From NCBI RefSeq assembly GCF_011601265.1, contig NZ_JAAOLX010000010.1, positions 62,001 to 126,000 of the forward strand: a stretch of 64,000 bases of DNA, given 5' to 3'. This DNA is from Iodobacter violaceini. Lineage in GTDB: Bacteria; Pseudomonadota; Gammaproteobacteria; Burkholderiales; Chitinibacteraceae. Below the pieces are notes generated by a model. The model made no database searches, had not been told where the DNA came from, and saw only the letters and a list, made by a program, of their open reading frames with translations. The position numbers and the translations under genes were made by a program. This document shows positions 18,273 through 27,853 of the stretch, piece after piece. Within the stretch, counting starts at the first letter, position 1. Every line of letters begins with the position of its first letter.

Positions 18273-20299
18273 ATAATGAGCTGGACAGCGACTCTGGCAT
18301 TTATGCGGCGCTTGAAGCGTCGCTGATCACCATGGATCTGGAAGGCTATATCACTGGCTGGAACCATGGAGCCGCCTTGCTGTTTGGCTATAGCGCAGAC
18401 GAAGTACTCGGTAAGCATATTCTGCTTTTATACGCCGATGCAGAAAGCGAAGGAGAAGAAGACTTCTTTAATGAAGTCATCGCCAATGGCCATGCCGAAA
18501 TGGATGTGAAGCGGCGGCGCAAAGACGGCAGCGATTTTTGGGCCCATCTGCACCTCACTTTGGTGCGAAATAAAGTTGGCCAGCCAACAAGGCTGATCGG
18601 CTATGTGCGGGATATCAGCAGCCAGCTTGCCAATGAAGAACGCAGCCGGCTTTATACCCGCATCATCGAATACGCCCGCGAAGCCATTGTGATTACAGAT
18701 AGTAATAAGCTGATTGTCAGCGTAAATAACGCTTATTTGAAGATTACCGGCCGCAGCAATGCGGAGGTGATTGGTACCGTTCCCAGCTTTTTAAAAAAGA
18801 AATACAGCACAAAAAGCATTGAAGCCACCCTTAAAGCAATGGGGCACTGGGAAGGTGAATTATGGGACAGCCGTGCAGATGGCGAAGTTTTCCCGGCATG
18901 GCTCACCATCAGTGCAGTACAAACCAATTACGGCACGGTAAGCCATTATTTTGTGGTTTTTTCTGATCTCACCGAAAAGCGCCTTGCCGAAGAAAAAATC
19001 CATAAGCTGGCCTATTACGACACGCTCACAAATCTGCCCAACCGCGCCATGCTGTTTTCCCTGCTCGCGCAATCTTTAGCAGAAGCCAAGCGCAAAAAAA
19101 AACACGGCTCTCTGCTCTGCTTTAACATCAATAGCTTTAAACATATTAATGATTCTTTCGGCCATTCTGAAGCCGATACACTGCTTGCAGAGCTGGCCAG
19201 AAGAATCAGAACCGCATTACGTGAAGAAGATGTTGTTTCCCGTTTCAGTGGTGATGAGTTTTATATCGCGCTTTTTGAAATAGAACAAAGAGAAGACGCC
19301 ATCCTGGTGGCAAGGCGTATTTTGCAAGCGACGGCAGCACCTTTTTATTTAAAAAATCAGGAGATTGTTTTATTAAGCCATATTGGTATCAGCATCTATC
19401 CGGACGATGGCTATCATGCCGAAACACTCATTAATAATGCCACCGTAGCCATGCAGCGTGCCAAGAAAAGCAATCAGAATTATCTTTTTTATTCCAGTGA
19501 AATGAACCGCCGCTCACTGGACAGAATCAAGCTGGAAGCCGAGCTGCACCACGCACTGGATCTCAATCAATTCGAATTATTTTTTCAGCCGCAAATTGAT
19601 TTACCCAGTAAAAAAATAATGGGAGCGGAAGCACTGATACGCTGGCGTCATCCACAAAAAGGCATGATTCCGCCTTCAAACTTTATTCCTTTTGCCGAGG
19701 AAACAGGGCTGATTGTGGGTATTGGCAGCTGGGTGCTGAATGAAGCGATCAGTCAGATCGCCGAATGGAAAAAAATAGGCATTAAATTAAACCGGCTGGC
19801 CATTAATTTATCGGCCTTGCAATTTAAACCTCAGCTGCCTGACGAGCTAAGCGCGATTTTAAGCTATCACAAAATACCTGCAGAATTGGTCGAGCTGGAG
19901 CTGACAGAAAGCCTGCTGATGGGAAATGGCCAATCCAGCCTGCTTAATCAATTACACAGCACAGGTTTTAGCCTGGCACTGGATGACTTTGGCACGGGCT
20001 ATTCTAATTTGGCTTATTTGCAACATTACCCCATTGATTATTTAAAAATCGACCAATCCTTTGTTCAGGCCCTGCCAGATAATCAACATTCGGCCGCAAT
20101 CGTGCGCTCTATCGTTGATATCGCCACCAATCTGGGTTTAAAACTCATTGCCGAAGGCGTAGAAACCCAGGCCCAGGCCGATTACCTGTCCAAACTGGGC
20201 TGCCACTTAATTCAGGGCTATTTCTGCTACAAACCCATGAGCGCTTCAGACTTTACCCAATTGCTGATCGAGCAGCAGGGAAAAGAAAACCAAGCTTAG
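18269..20299 (+). CDS. PAS-PAS-GGDEF-EAL cyclic-di-GMP signalling protein
   Basis: A 676-residue cytoplasmic protein without membrane segments. Two PAS domains (about 1-125 and 126-250) are followed by a GGDEF domain whose signature reads SGDEF in VSRFSGDEFYIAL. The EAL domain (about 420-670) keeps all key motifs: GAEALIRWRHP, INLSALQF, ELELTES, ALDDFGTGYSNL, LKIDQSF and AEGVET. It is therefore probably an active c-di-GMP phosphodiesterase with a weakened or regulatory GGDEF part, controlled by PAS ligands. It is coupled to the upstream HDOD gene. A MITE-like element follows. Confidence 0.93.
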   Translation: MNNELDSDSGIYAALEASLITMDLEGYITGWNHGAALLFGYSADEVLGKHILLLYADAESEGEEDFFNEVIANGHAEMDVKRRRKDGSDFWAHLHLTLVRNKVGQPTRLIGYVRDISSQLANEERSRLYTRIIEYAREAIVITDSNKLIVSVNNAYLKITGRSNAEVIGTVPSFLKKKYSTKSIEATLKAMGHWEGELWDSRADGEVFPAWLTISAVQTNYGTVSHYFVVFSDLTEKRLAEEKIHKLAYYDTLTNLPNRAMLFSLLAQSLAEAKRKKKHGSLLCFNINSFKHINDSFGHSEADTLLAELARRIRTALREEDVVSRFSGDEFYIALFEIEQREDAILVARRILQATAAPFYLKNQEIVLLSHIGISIYPDDGYHAETLINNATVAMQRAKKSNQNYLFYSSEMNRRSLDRIKLEAELHHALDLNQFELFFQPQIDLPSKKIMGAEALIRWRHPQKGMIPPSNFIPFAEETGLIVGIGSWVLNEAISQIAEWKKIGIKLNRLAINLSALQFKPQLPDELSAILSYHKIPAELVELELTESLLMGNGQSSLLNQLHSTGFSLALDDFGTGYSNLAYLQHYPIDYLKIDQSFVQALPDNQHSAAIVRSIVDIATNLGLKLIAEGVETQAQADYLSKLGCHLIQGYFCYKPMSASDFTQLLIEQQGKENQA

Positions 20300-20316
20300 A
20301 GCGGCATCACACGAGT

Positions 20317-20614
20317 GCTAAGCAATTGGGTTTTTCGTTAGCAAACAACGAAAAAAAGCGATACCCACGCTCATGACACAGGGCTTTTTCCTTTCACTAA
20401 AAACACGCTTCGCTCCGAACAAGCGGGGTGGCGTCGTCGTCAATTCGTGCTTGAGCGCAGCGAGTTGACACAACGCCACTGTCCGCAACGAGGGGCTTTC
20501 GTGTTCTGGGGTTGTGGCTTCGTTTCTTGGCGACGCAAGAAAGGTCCAGCGGGACGCCCTCACCTAAATCAACGTGCCGAAGGCACTAAAAAGATCTTTT
20601 TGACTTTGCTTAGC
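20317..20614. mobile_element. MITE-like dispersed element, copy 2
   Basis: About 298 bp bounded by GCTAAGCAAT and TTTGCTTAGC (20605-20614), inverted repeats with one mismatch. The interior matches copy 1 at 11685-11995. The right end overlaps the last two codons of rsmD, so the element supplies the rsmD stop codon (TAA on the minus strand, 20610-20612). Confidence 0.7.
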
Positions 20615-21173
20615 TCGTTTGGGGTTGCACCACCGCACGCAACAAGGCGTATTTCACTTGCCCGGCCCGGCCTTCTTTGACGATTTCCCAACCATCCCGA
20701 TCCGGCCAGTTGGCTGTTTCGGCATAGATAACGGCACCTTCATTTAAGATGCGTGGTAGTTTTGGTAATACTTGCGCTAAAAAATCCGATGCAAAAGGCG
20801 GGTCTAAAAACACCACGTCAAAACGCTCGGCAGTACTGTCTAAAAAACGCAGAGCATCGCCCCAAATCACTTCAATATTGGCCGCGCCCAGCAAAGCCTG
20901 GTTATCTTTTAAGCTGGCAGCCACGTTTTTAGCGCGCTCTACCATCACTACACGCTTGGCATTTCTTGATGCAGCCTCAAAACCCAGCGCGCCGCTGCCG
21001 GAAAAAAGATCGAGGCAGGTGAGATTGGTGCACTCCTGGCCCAGCCAGTTAAATAACGTTTCACGCACCCGGTCAGGCGTTGGACGCAGGCCTTCTGCGT
21101 CAGGAAACTTCAATAAACGGCGTTTATAGTCACCGCCAATAATACGAACCTGGTTTTTGAACTGTGCGGCCAT
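20610..21173 (-). CDS. rsmD: 16S rRNA (guanine(966)-N2)-methyltransferase RsmD
   Basis: A 187-residue SAM-dependent methyltransferase that modifies G966 of 16S rRNA. RIIGGDYKRRLL and GLRPTPDRVRETLFNWL at the N-terminus, the SAM loop LDLFSGSGALGFEA and the catalytic LDPPF are all present. It is divergent from ftsY, the common arrangement in proteobacteria. Its last serine codon and its stop lie in the terminal repeat of the adjacent MITE-like element, so the natural C-terminus may have been slightly changed. Confidence 0.95.
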   Translation of the reverse strand: MAAQFKNQVRIIGGDYKRRLLKFPDAEGLRPTPDRVRETLFNWLGQECTNLTCLDLFSGSGALGFEAASRNAKRVVMVERAKNVAASLKDNQALLGAANIEVIWGDALRFLDSTAERFDVVFLDPPFASDFLAQVLPKLPRILNEGAVIYAETANWPDRDGWEIVKEGRAGQVKYALLRAVVQPQTS

Positions 21174-21305
21174 GTTAAAATCCTAGCAATCTGTAATTAA
21201 ATAGCCCGGCAGCCTTGTTAAAAAAGCCCAATCAGACTTTTTTAACGCAGACTTATCGACAAGCTGCCCGCATTTTCCGCCATCTTTCGGAATACCCGCA
21301 AACTC

Positions 21306-22460
<1,155 letters not shown>

Positions 22461-22461
22461 A

Positions 22462-22665
22462 AAACCATAAATCTTAGGGCACAAAGGGCACGCAGATATA
22501 AAAGCGGGAACACCGGGGAAAAACAAATTATTTCTTAGGGTGTGGAACGACAGCTTGTTCCACATCACCCCGCCGCCGAAGCAAACAGTATCGATCAGAA
22601 GATATTTTCTCTGTGTGCTCCGTGTGCTCTTCCTGGCTCTGTGTTGCAGATCTTTTTTTTCACCA
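22462..22665. repeat. Degenerate palindromic intergenic repeat, type II, copy c
   Basis: Left side AAATCTTAGGGCACAAAGG...CGCAGAT and right side CTCTGTGTTGCAGATC resemble the type II arms. A separate hairpin GGGTGTGGAAC / GTTCCACATCACCC lies near 22538-22570. Confidence 0.5.
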
Positions 22666-22674
22666 AGGAAGTTA

Positions 22675-23178
22675 ATGGATCACTCCCTTGTTTTACGCCC
22701 TGCCACCGCTGCGGATGCGCAAAACCTGGCGGCGCTGGCGATTCAGGTTTGGCTGCACACCTATGCCACAGCAGGCATTCGGCAGGATATTTCTGCTTAT
22801 GTGCTCAGCGAATTTACACCAGATAAATTCACCACCTTGATTAATGATCCCCGCTACCAATTACTGATCGCCGAAATTGATCATCATCTGGTGGCTTTTG
22901 CACAAATTGATTTTGCTTCTGAGAAACAAACCGCGCCTTGCTCTGTTGAGCTGCAAACGCTGTATGTTCAGGAAATGTTTACTGGTCAGGGACTGGGCAG
23001 CAAATTGCTGGCTTACTGCGAAGAGATAATTGGCTCACATCATTACTGGCTGAGCGCCAATATTAACAATCACCGTGCAATTGCGTTTTATGCCCGCCAG
23101 GGTTTTGTTCAGCATGGTGTAACATACTTCGAACTTGGCGGTAATCAGTACGAAAACAAAGTATTAGTGAAAGCGTAA
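22675..23178 (+). CDS. GNAT family N-acetyltransferase
   Basis: A 167-residue acyltransferase of the GNAT fold. The acetyl-CoA loop is seen in FTGQGLGSKLLAYCEE, preceded by ELQTLYVQ and followed by NNHRAIAFYARQGF. ATG 22675 has AAGGAAG just upstream and gives MDHSLVLRPATAADA, a typical GNAT start; the longer frame from 22540 runs through repeat DNA and is not believed. The substrate is unknown. It interrupts the usual ftsY-ftsE linkage. Confidence 0.88.
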   Translation: MDHSLVLRPATAADAQNLAALAIQVWLHTYATAGIRQDISAYVLSEFTPDKFTTLINDPRYQLLIAEIDHHLVAFAQIDFASEKQTAPCSVELQTLYVQEMFTGQGLGSKLLAYCEEIIGSHHYWLSANINNHRAIAFYARQGFVQHGVTYFELGGNQYENKVLVKA

Positions 23179-23485
23179 ATTATTAAAAAAAGAGGCTACT
23201 ACCGCAGGTTGGGTTAGCTGGTTTCGCAGCTGATTTGGGCTGCGCAAACCAGCGTAATCCAACATGCCTCGCGGAAAAGGAAGTTGGGTTACGCGATATA
23301 TCGCTGAGCGAGGTAAACCCCGCACGCAGACCGCTAACCCAAGCTACGGCTAGCGGTATTCCGGGCAGTTATTTCGCTATATACCCTAAGTAATATTTGT
23401 CATACCTTTCTCCGCATCACTCAATGTTCTCGGTATTCAAGATTTAAGGTTAAGCGTATTCGTGGAAAACAAAGACAGGGCTTCT
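23179..23485. repeat. Palindromic intergenic element between the acetyltransferase gene and ftsE
   Basis: A long imperfect hairpin: GTTGGGTTAGCTGGTTTCGC from 23208 pairs with a right arm (23239-23263) ending CGTAATCCAAC. More hairpin-prone sequence follows (GTTGGGTTACGCG near 23285, CGCTAACCCAAG near 23332). No gene is seen. A promoter for ftsE probably lies in the AT-rich last 100 bases. Confidence 0.55.
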
Positions 23486-24139
23486 ATGATCCAATTTCAG
23501 CAAGTCAGTAAGCGTTATCCTGGCGGCTTTGATGCCGTTAAGAATTTAAGCTTTGAGATTCCAAGTGGCGAGCTGGTTTTTTTGGCTGGCCATTCCGGCG
23601 CGGGCAAATCGACGCTGCTCAAGCTGATTGCAGGCATAGAAAAGCCCAGCGGCGGAGCGGTGATCGTTAACGGGCAGAATATGGCGAAAATGAATCGCAG
23701 CTCGCTGCCTTATATCCGCCGCCATCTGGGGCTGATTTTTCAGGATCATAAAATTCTGTTTGATCGCAGCGTGATCGATAATGTCAGCCTGCCGCTGGAT
23801 ATTATTGGCTTTGATCACAGAGAAGGCCGCCGCCGTGTTTTGGCCGCACTCGATAAGGTGGGCCTTGCCGGTAAAGAAAAGCTTAATCCCGTCTCGCTGT
23901 CGGGTGGTGAGCAGCAGCGGCTGTGTATAGCCCGTGCGGTGGTGCATCGCCCTGCTATCTTGCTGGCAGACGAGCCAACCGCCAATCTGGATCGCGATTA
24001 CGCTCACGATATTCTGGAGCTGTTTAAGTCTTTTCATCAGGTTGGCGTCACTATTGTGATTTCTGCCCATGATGAAACCCTGATGGCAGATTACGGACGT
24101 CGTATTCTGCGCCTGAAAAATGGTCAATTTACTGCTTGA
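23486..24139 (+). CDS. ftsE: Cell division ATP-binding protein FtsE
   Basis: A 217-residue ABC ATPase that, with FtsX, activates septal peptidoglycan hydrolases. Walker A GHSGAGKSTLLKLI, signature LSGGEQQRLCIARA and Walker B ILLADEPTANLD are intact. I chose ATG 23486 (MIQFQQVSKRYPGG), which matches the family start; the GTG at 23462 would add eight residues. FtsX follows after 6 bp. Confidence 0.95.
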   Translation: MIQFQQVSKRYPGGFDAVKNLSFEIPSGELVFLAGHSGAGKSTLLKLIAGIEKPSGGAVIVNGQNMAKMNRSSLPYIRRHLGLIFQDHKILFDRSVIDNVSLPLDIIGFDHREGRRRVLAALDKVGLAGKEKLNPVSLSGGEQQRLCIARAVVHRPAILLADEPTANLDRDYAHDILELFKSFHQVGVTIVISAHDETLMADYGRRILRLKNGQFTA

Positions 24140-24145
24140 GGCGCT

Positions 24146-25048
24146 ATGAAACACTGGTTCAGACTCCATCTGCAATCCCTGGCGCGCACCTTAGGTGCTT
24201 TGTTTCGCCACCCCTTCTCCAGCACACTGAATTTACTGGTGATTGGCATCACGGCCGCTCTGCCTTTAGCCCTGTGGCTGATCATCAGCAGCTTAAGCAG
24301 TGTTGCCAGCCAGATTCATGTAGAACCGCAAATCTCTGTATTTATGCGCGATACCGCCACGGCAGAAGACATTGCCATGCTTAAAACGCAATTAAAGAAA
24401 GACCCGCGCATCGCCAGCAGCCGTTTTATCAGCAAAGACGATGCACTTAAAGAAATGCAAATCTCTTCTGGCGCGGCCAATCTTTTAGCCGGGCTAAGCG
24501 AAAATCCGCTTCCCGATGCCTTTGTACTGAGCAGTAAAGACGGCCAGGCCAGTACCTTAGAAGCCTTGCAAAAAGACATGATCAGCCGTCCCGGCGTAGA
24601 AGAAGTCCAGCTTGATTCGGCTTGGGCACATCGCTTAGAAAGACTACTCGCCCTGGGCCAGACATTATTCGAAGTCATTGTCGTACTGCTGGCAACAGCA
24701 CTCACGCTGATCACAGGTAATGCCATCCGCATGCAAATTCTGACACGCAAAGAAGAAATCGAAGTAGCAAGGCTGATTGGTGCGACCGATGCCTTTATCC
24801 GCAGACCATTCGTCTATTTTGCAATGGTGCAGGGCCTGCTTGGCGGGCTGCTTGCATGCGGTATTGTGGGCAGCATGCTGTCTCACCTCAACCCAGCGGT
24901 AAGCGATCTGGCAATGGCATACGGGCAAAAATTCAGCCTGCAATCCCCAGACCTGAGTACGATTGCCATTGTCTGCGGCCTGTGTACCCTGCTTACGTTC
25001 ATCGGCGCGTGGCTTGCCGTTTGGCGGCATTTACGGCAATTTACCTGA
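24146..25048 (+). CDS. ftsX: Cell division protein FtsX
   Basis: A 300-residue integral membrane protein with an N-terminal membrane segment (about 25-50), a large periplasmic loop that contacts the hydrolase activator, and three C-terminal membrane segments. KEEIEVARLIGATDAFIRRPF is the conserved cytoplasmic stretch of the family. It is co-transcribed with ftsE. Confidence 0.94.
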   Translation: MKHWFRLHLQSLARTLGALFRHPFSSTLNLLVIGITAALPLALWLIISSLSSVASQIHVEPQISVFMRDTATAEDIAMLKTQLKKDPRIASSRFISKDDALKEMQISSGAANLLAGLSENPLPDAFVLSSKDGQASTLEALQKDMISRPGVEEVQLDSAWAHRLERLLALGQTLFEVIVVLLATALTLITGNAIRMQILTRKEEIEVARLIGATDAFIRRPFVYFAMVQGLLGGLLACGIVGSMLSHLNPAVSDLAMAYGQKFSLQSPDLSTIAIVCGLCTLLTFIGAWLAVWRHLRQFT

Positions 25049-25232
25049 GGCCGAAACAGGAAAACAGGCGGGAAGCAATTTCCGCCTTCCTCTGCGGCAA
25101 AGCCAGCCTGGCCGCCATTTTTCCCATTTAGTGATTCATGATTAATTCACTCTATTGAGCAGATAGGAAAAATTGCCGTGCTTCATTGCACCATAGTGTG
25201 ATTGAATCGAAAGTCTGAATATTTGCTTTTTT

Positions 25233-25259
25233 TTAGCACTCGGCCAAGTCAAGTGCTAG
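25233..25259 (+). promoter_or_regulatory. CIRCE-like operator (HrcA site) upstream of rpoH
   Basis: TTAGCACTC-N9-AAGTGCTAG. The left half is identical to the CIRCE consensus TTAGCACTC, the right half differs at two of nine positions from GAGTGCTAA, and the spacer is exactly 9 nt. It lies 36 bp before the rpoH ATG, where a bound HrcA repressor would block transcription. Confidence 0.75.
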
Positions 25260-25294
25260 AATCAGCAAGAGTTTTTGCAAGGAGAGATTGAAAC

Positions 25295-26146
25295 ATGGCG
25301 TCTGCACTTACACTTCCCGTACTGTCCGGTGGCGACAGCATCGAGAGCTATATCCAGCGTGTAAATACTGTCCCCATGCTCTCGCAGGAAGAAGAATACA
25401 GCCTTGCCGAGCGCTACCACCAGGACAACGACTTGGAGGCAGCCAAGCAACTGGTTATGTCCCATCTGCGAGTTGTGGTGTCAATTGCACGCGGCTACTC
25501 TGGTTACGGCCTGCCTCAGGCAGACTTAATCCAAGAGGGCAATATCGGCCTGATGAAAGCGGTAAAACGCTTTGAACCCGGCCGTGGCGTACGCTTATTT
25601 TCCTTTGCTGTGCATTGGATTAAAGCCGAAATCCACGAATACGTACTGCGCAACTGGCGTCTGGTTCGTGTTGCCACAACCAAAGCCCAGCGTAAATTAT
25701 TTTTTAATCTGCGCTCCATGAAACCCGGCTTTGCCGCACTCACCACTTCCGAAGCACAAAAAATCGCTGACGATCTGGGTGTAAAACGCGAAGAAGTGCT
25801 GGAAATGGAAACGCGGATGAGCGGCCAGGATATTTCGCTGATTGCCGACGACAACGATGACGAAGGCTACGCACCGATCGACTGGCTGGCTGATCACGAT
25901 AGCGCACCGGATGCCACTCTGGCCCGCCGCGCGACGGATAAGCTGCATACTGAAGGCCTGCAAATGGCTCTCGCCAGCCTGGATGAGCGCAGCCGCCGGA
26001 TTGTGGAAACACGCTGGCTGGCCGACGAAGGCTCAGCCTTAACGCTGCACGATTTGGCAGCAGAGTTTAATGTTTCTGCCGAGCGCATCCGCCAGATCGA
26101 GGCCAAAGCCCTCAGCAAAATGAAGCAGGCCTTACTGCCAGCATAA
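25295..26146 (+). CDS. rpoH: RNA polymerase sigma factor RpoH (sigma-32)
   Basis: A 283-residue heat-shock sigma factor. Region 2 shows DLIQEGNIGLMKAVKRF and RLFSFAVHWIKAEIHEYVLR; the RpoH box QRKLFFNLR follows, and region 4 ends with FNVSAERIRQIEAKALSKM. AAGGAG lies 11 nt before the ATG. It follows ftsX but has its own upstream region with a CIRCE-like operator, so it probably answers to HrcA as well as to chaperone-mediated control. A strong terminator follows. Confidence 0.97.
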   Translation: MASALTLPVLSGGDSIESYIQRVNTVPMLSQEEEYSLAERYHQDNDLEAAKQLVMSHLRVVVSIARGYSGYGLPQADLIQEGNIGLMKAVKRFEPGRGVRLFSFAVHWIKAEIHEYVLRNWRLVRVATTKAQRKLFFNLRSMKPGFAALTTSEAQKIADDLGVKREEVLEMETRMSGQDISLIADDNDDEGYAPIDWLADHDSAPDATLARRATDKLHTEGLQMALASLDERSRRIVETRWLADEGSALTLHDLAAEFNVSAERIRQIEAKALSKMKQALLPA

Positions 26147-26176
26147 AAAAACGGAGCCAGTGGCTCCGTTTTTTTA
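26145..26176 (+). terminator. Rho-independent terminator of rpoH
   Basis: Stem ACGGAGCCA / TGGCTCCGT with a one-base loop position, flanked by A-run and seven Ts. Confidence 0.92.
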
Positions 26177-26210
26177 TGTCTTCATTTTTCGAAATGAAAC
26201 TCAAAATATA

Positions 26211-26335
26211 AAATCCAAATCTTGAACCACGGAGATCACTGAGAAAAACAAGAAATAGAAGTTATGTTGTATTTCGGTTTTCTCCGTAGCCCTCTGTGCT
26301 CTCCTTTTCCTCCGTGGATAAAGACTTGGGCTTAG
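26211..26335. repeat. Imperfect palindromic intergenic repeat, type I, copy a
   Basis: Left end CCAAATCTTGAACCACGGAG and right end CTCCGTGGATAAAGACTTGG are inverted copies; the inner part has GAGAAAAAC / GGTTTTCTC. Related units lie at 52281-52400 and 53227-53330. Confidence 0.75.
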
Positions 26336-26350
26336 ATTGTCATCAAACCA

Positions 26351-27274
26351 TCAAAACAGCTTCTTCAAATCCATTCCCTTATACATTCCCGCCACCTGAT
26401 CGCCGTAGCCGTTAAACATTAAGGTTTTGCGTTTAAAGAAATCGCCAATCCGCCGCTCGGTGGCCTGGCTCCAGCGGGGGTGATCCACTTCCGGGTTTAC
26501 ATTGGAATAAAAACCGTACTCGTTGGGTGCCGCTTTATTCCATGCAGTTTGCGGCTGTTTTTCGGTCAGACGAATTTTTACGATGGATTTAGCGCTTTTA
26601 AAACCGTATTTCCATGGCACAACCAAGCGAACCGGCGCGCCGTTTTGATTGGGCAAGACCTTGCCATAAAGGCCCACCGCCATAATCGCCAGAGGGTGCA
26701 TGGCTTCATCCATACGCAATCCTTCGGTATATGGCCAATCAAGCACCGAGCGGCCAACACCGGGCATCTGCTCTTTATCGGCCAGCGAAATAAACTCAAC
26801 GTATTTAGCTTTAGAAGTGGGATTAACCCGTTTAATCAGCTCAGAAAGTGGGAAACCCACCCACGGAATCACCATCGACCAGCCTTCCACACAACGCAGG
26901 CGATATATCCGCTCTTCCAATGGCGCAATTTTTAATAATTCGTCGATTGAAAAAGTACGCGGTTTTTCACACTCGCCCTCAATCACAATATTCCATGGCC
27001 GTGTTTTTAAGGTATGCGCCGTTTTAGCCGGATCATCTTTGCCCGTACCAAATTCATAGAAATTATTGTATTGAGTGATTTGCTCAAAGCTATTTTTATC
27101 GTCTTTAGCAGACAAGGAGCTGGCCCGGTAAGCTAATTCACCAGCCGCTTGTGCAGGCAGTGCAGCCGCCAGCCCAAGTGCCGCAGCTCCCGTCATGATT
27201 TGACGGCGGTTTAACCAAAGACCTTCAGGTGTAATTTCAGAAGGTAATATTTCTGTCGATGAGCGGATCAGCAT
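26351..27274 (-). CDS. msrP: Protein-methionine-sulfoxide reductase catalytic subunit MsrP
   Basis: A 307-residue periplasmic molybdoenzyme of the YedY family that repairs oxidised methionines in envelope proteins. It has a Tat signal with RR at residues 23-24 ([20 protein letters not shown]) and the molybdenum-ligand cysteine C128 in [14 protein letters not shown] six bases upstream supports the start at 27274 instead of the first ATG at 27292. The usual heme partner gene msrQ is not adjacent: the next gene downstream is the convergent rpoH. Either MsrQ is encoded elsewhere or another electron donor is used. Confidence 0.95.
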   Translation of the reverse strand: MLIRSSTEILPSEITPEGLWLNRRQIMTGAAALGLAAALPAQAAGELAYRASSLSAKDDKNSFEQITQYNNFYEFGTGKDDPAKTAHTLKTRPWNIVIEGECEKPRTFSIDELLKIAPLEERIYRLRCVEGWSMVIPWVGFPLSELIKRVNPTSKAKYVEFISLADKEQMPGVGRSVLDWPYTEGLRMDEAMHPLAIMAVGLYGKVLPNQNGAPVRLVVPWKYGFKSAKSIVKIRLTEKQPQTAWNKAAPNEYGFYSNVNPEVDHPRWSQATERRIGDFFKRKTLMFNGYGDQVAGMYKGMDLKKLF

Positions 27275-27418
27275 GATGTTCTCCAGAGGCAATAGAGCTT
27301 AGTCGGACAGAACAACAAGCGCTGACAACGACACTTAAAGTTTATCTGCAATCAGGCATATAGCAAAAAAGTTTCTTTGAACACAGCGTCACAGTTTTGC
27401 CTGGTAAAAAACGCAAGC

Positions 27419-27583
27419 TCAATAGATGTGCAAAAACAATGCAATAGCGGCCGCAAAGAGTAAAACAACTGAAGCAATCCTCATTGAGCGGTCAATTTCG
27501 GAGCGAAGTGAGGGGCTGATTCGCCGCCAAAGCGCCCAAACAAGCAAGGCAAACAAACAGATATTCAGTAATTTTTCTGTCAC
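27419..27583 (-). CDS. Small two-helix inner membrane protein
   Basis: A 54-residue frame starting at GTG and too short for usual ORF lists. The translation has two hydrophobic helices (about 5-19 and 35-53) joined by a charged loop, RRISPSLRSEIDRSMR. An in-frame stop lies three codons before the GTG, so the start is well bounded, though no clear ribosome site is seen. It is divergent from mraZ and upstream of msrP on the same strand. Small two-helix proteins near mraZ occur in other Neisseriales (I recall them under the name protein MIGRI), but I cannot verify this. Function unknown. Confidence 0.6.
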   Translation of the reverse strand: MTEKLLNICLFALLVWALWRRISPSLRSEIDRSMRIASVVLLFAAAIALFLHIY

Positions 27584-27628
27584 AAGGCGTAATCAATTTA
27601 TGAAAAGAGGAAAAGACGTATTATTTAA

Positions 27629-27661
27629 CAATTAAGTTAAAGTTTTACTTTAACTTAATTG
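27629..27661. repeat. Perfect AT-rich palindrome
   Basis: 15-bp arms CAATTAAGTTAAAGT / ACTTTAACTTAATTG with a 3-nt loop. It lies upstream of the small membrane protein gene and could be an operator or a terminator-like hairpin. Confidence 0.7.
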
Positions 27662-27751
27662 TTTTAGCGCTTGCTTATGCAAGATAAAACAAGAGAAAAA
27701 TGTACATTACATAAATTGCAGCTAAGTGATTGTATCAAAAGAATAATTAAA

Positions 27752-27780
27752 AAACGGGCGCTTGTGCGCTCTTTTTTTTT
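27752..27780. terminator. Probable intrinsic terminator before the mraZ promoter
   Basis: Stem GGGCGC-TTGT-GCGCTC (one G-T pair) followed by nine Ts and preceded by As. It would isolate the dcw promoter from upstream transcription. Confidence 0.6.
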
Positions 27781-27788
27781 ACTCTATA

Positions 27789-27822
27789 GTGGGAAGTAGT
27801 GGGTGAAAGTGGGTAAAAGTGC
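27789..27822 (+). promoter_or_regulatory. MraZ operator repeats upstream of mraZ
   Basis: Three GTGGG direct repeats with a 10-bp period (27789, 27799, 27809). They match the known TGGGA-N5-type boxes that MraZ binds to repress its own operon. Confidence 0.8.
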
Positions 27823-27853
27823 AGCACTAACCCTTACAAAAGAGTAAATCATC

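Noticed and set aside
25066-25087. Possible terminator between ftsX and rpoH (AGGCGG / CCGCCT)
   Set aside because: Short stem, long loop and no T-run.
27426-27635. 69-codon plus-strand frame upstream of mraZ
   Set aside because: Antisense to the more convincing two-helix membrane protein and of unlikely composition.
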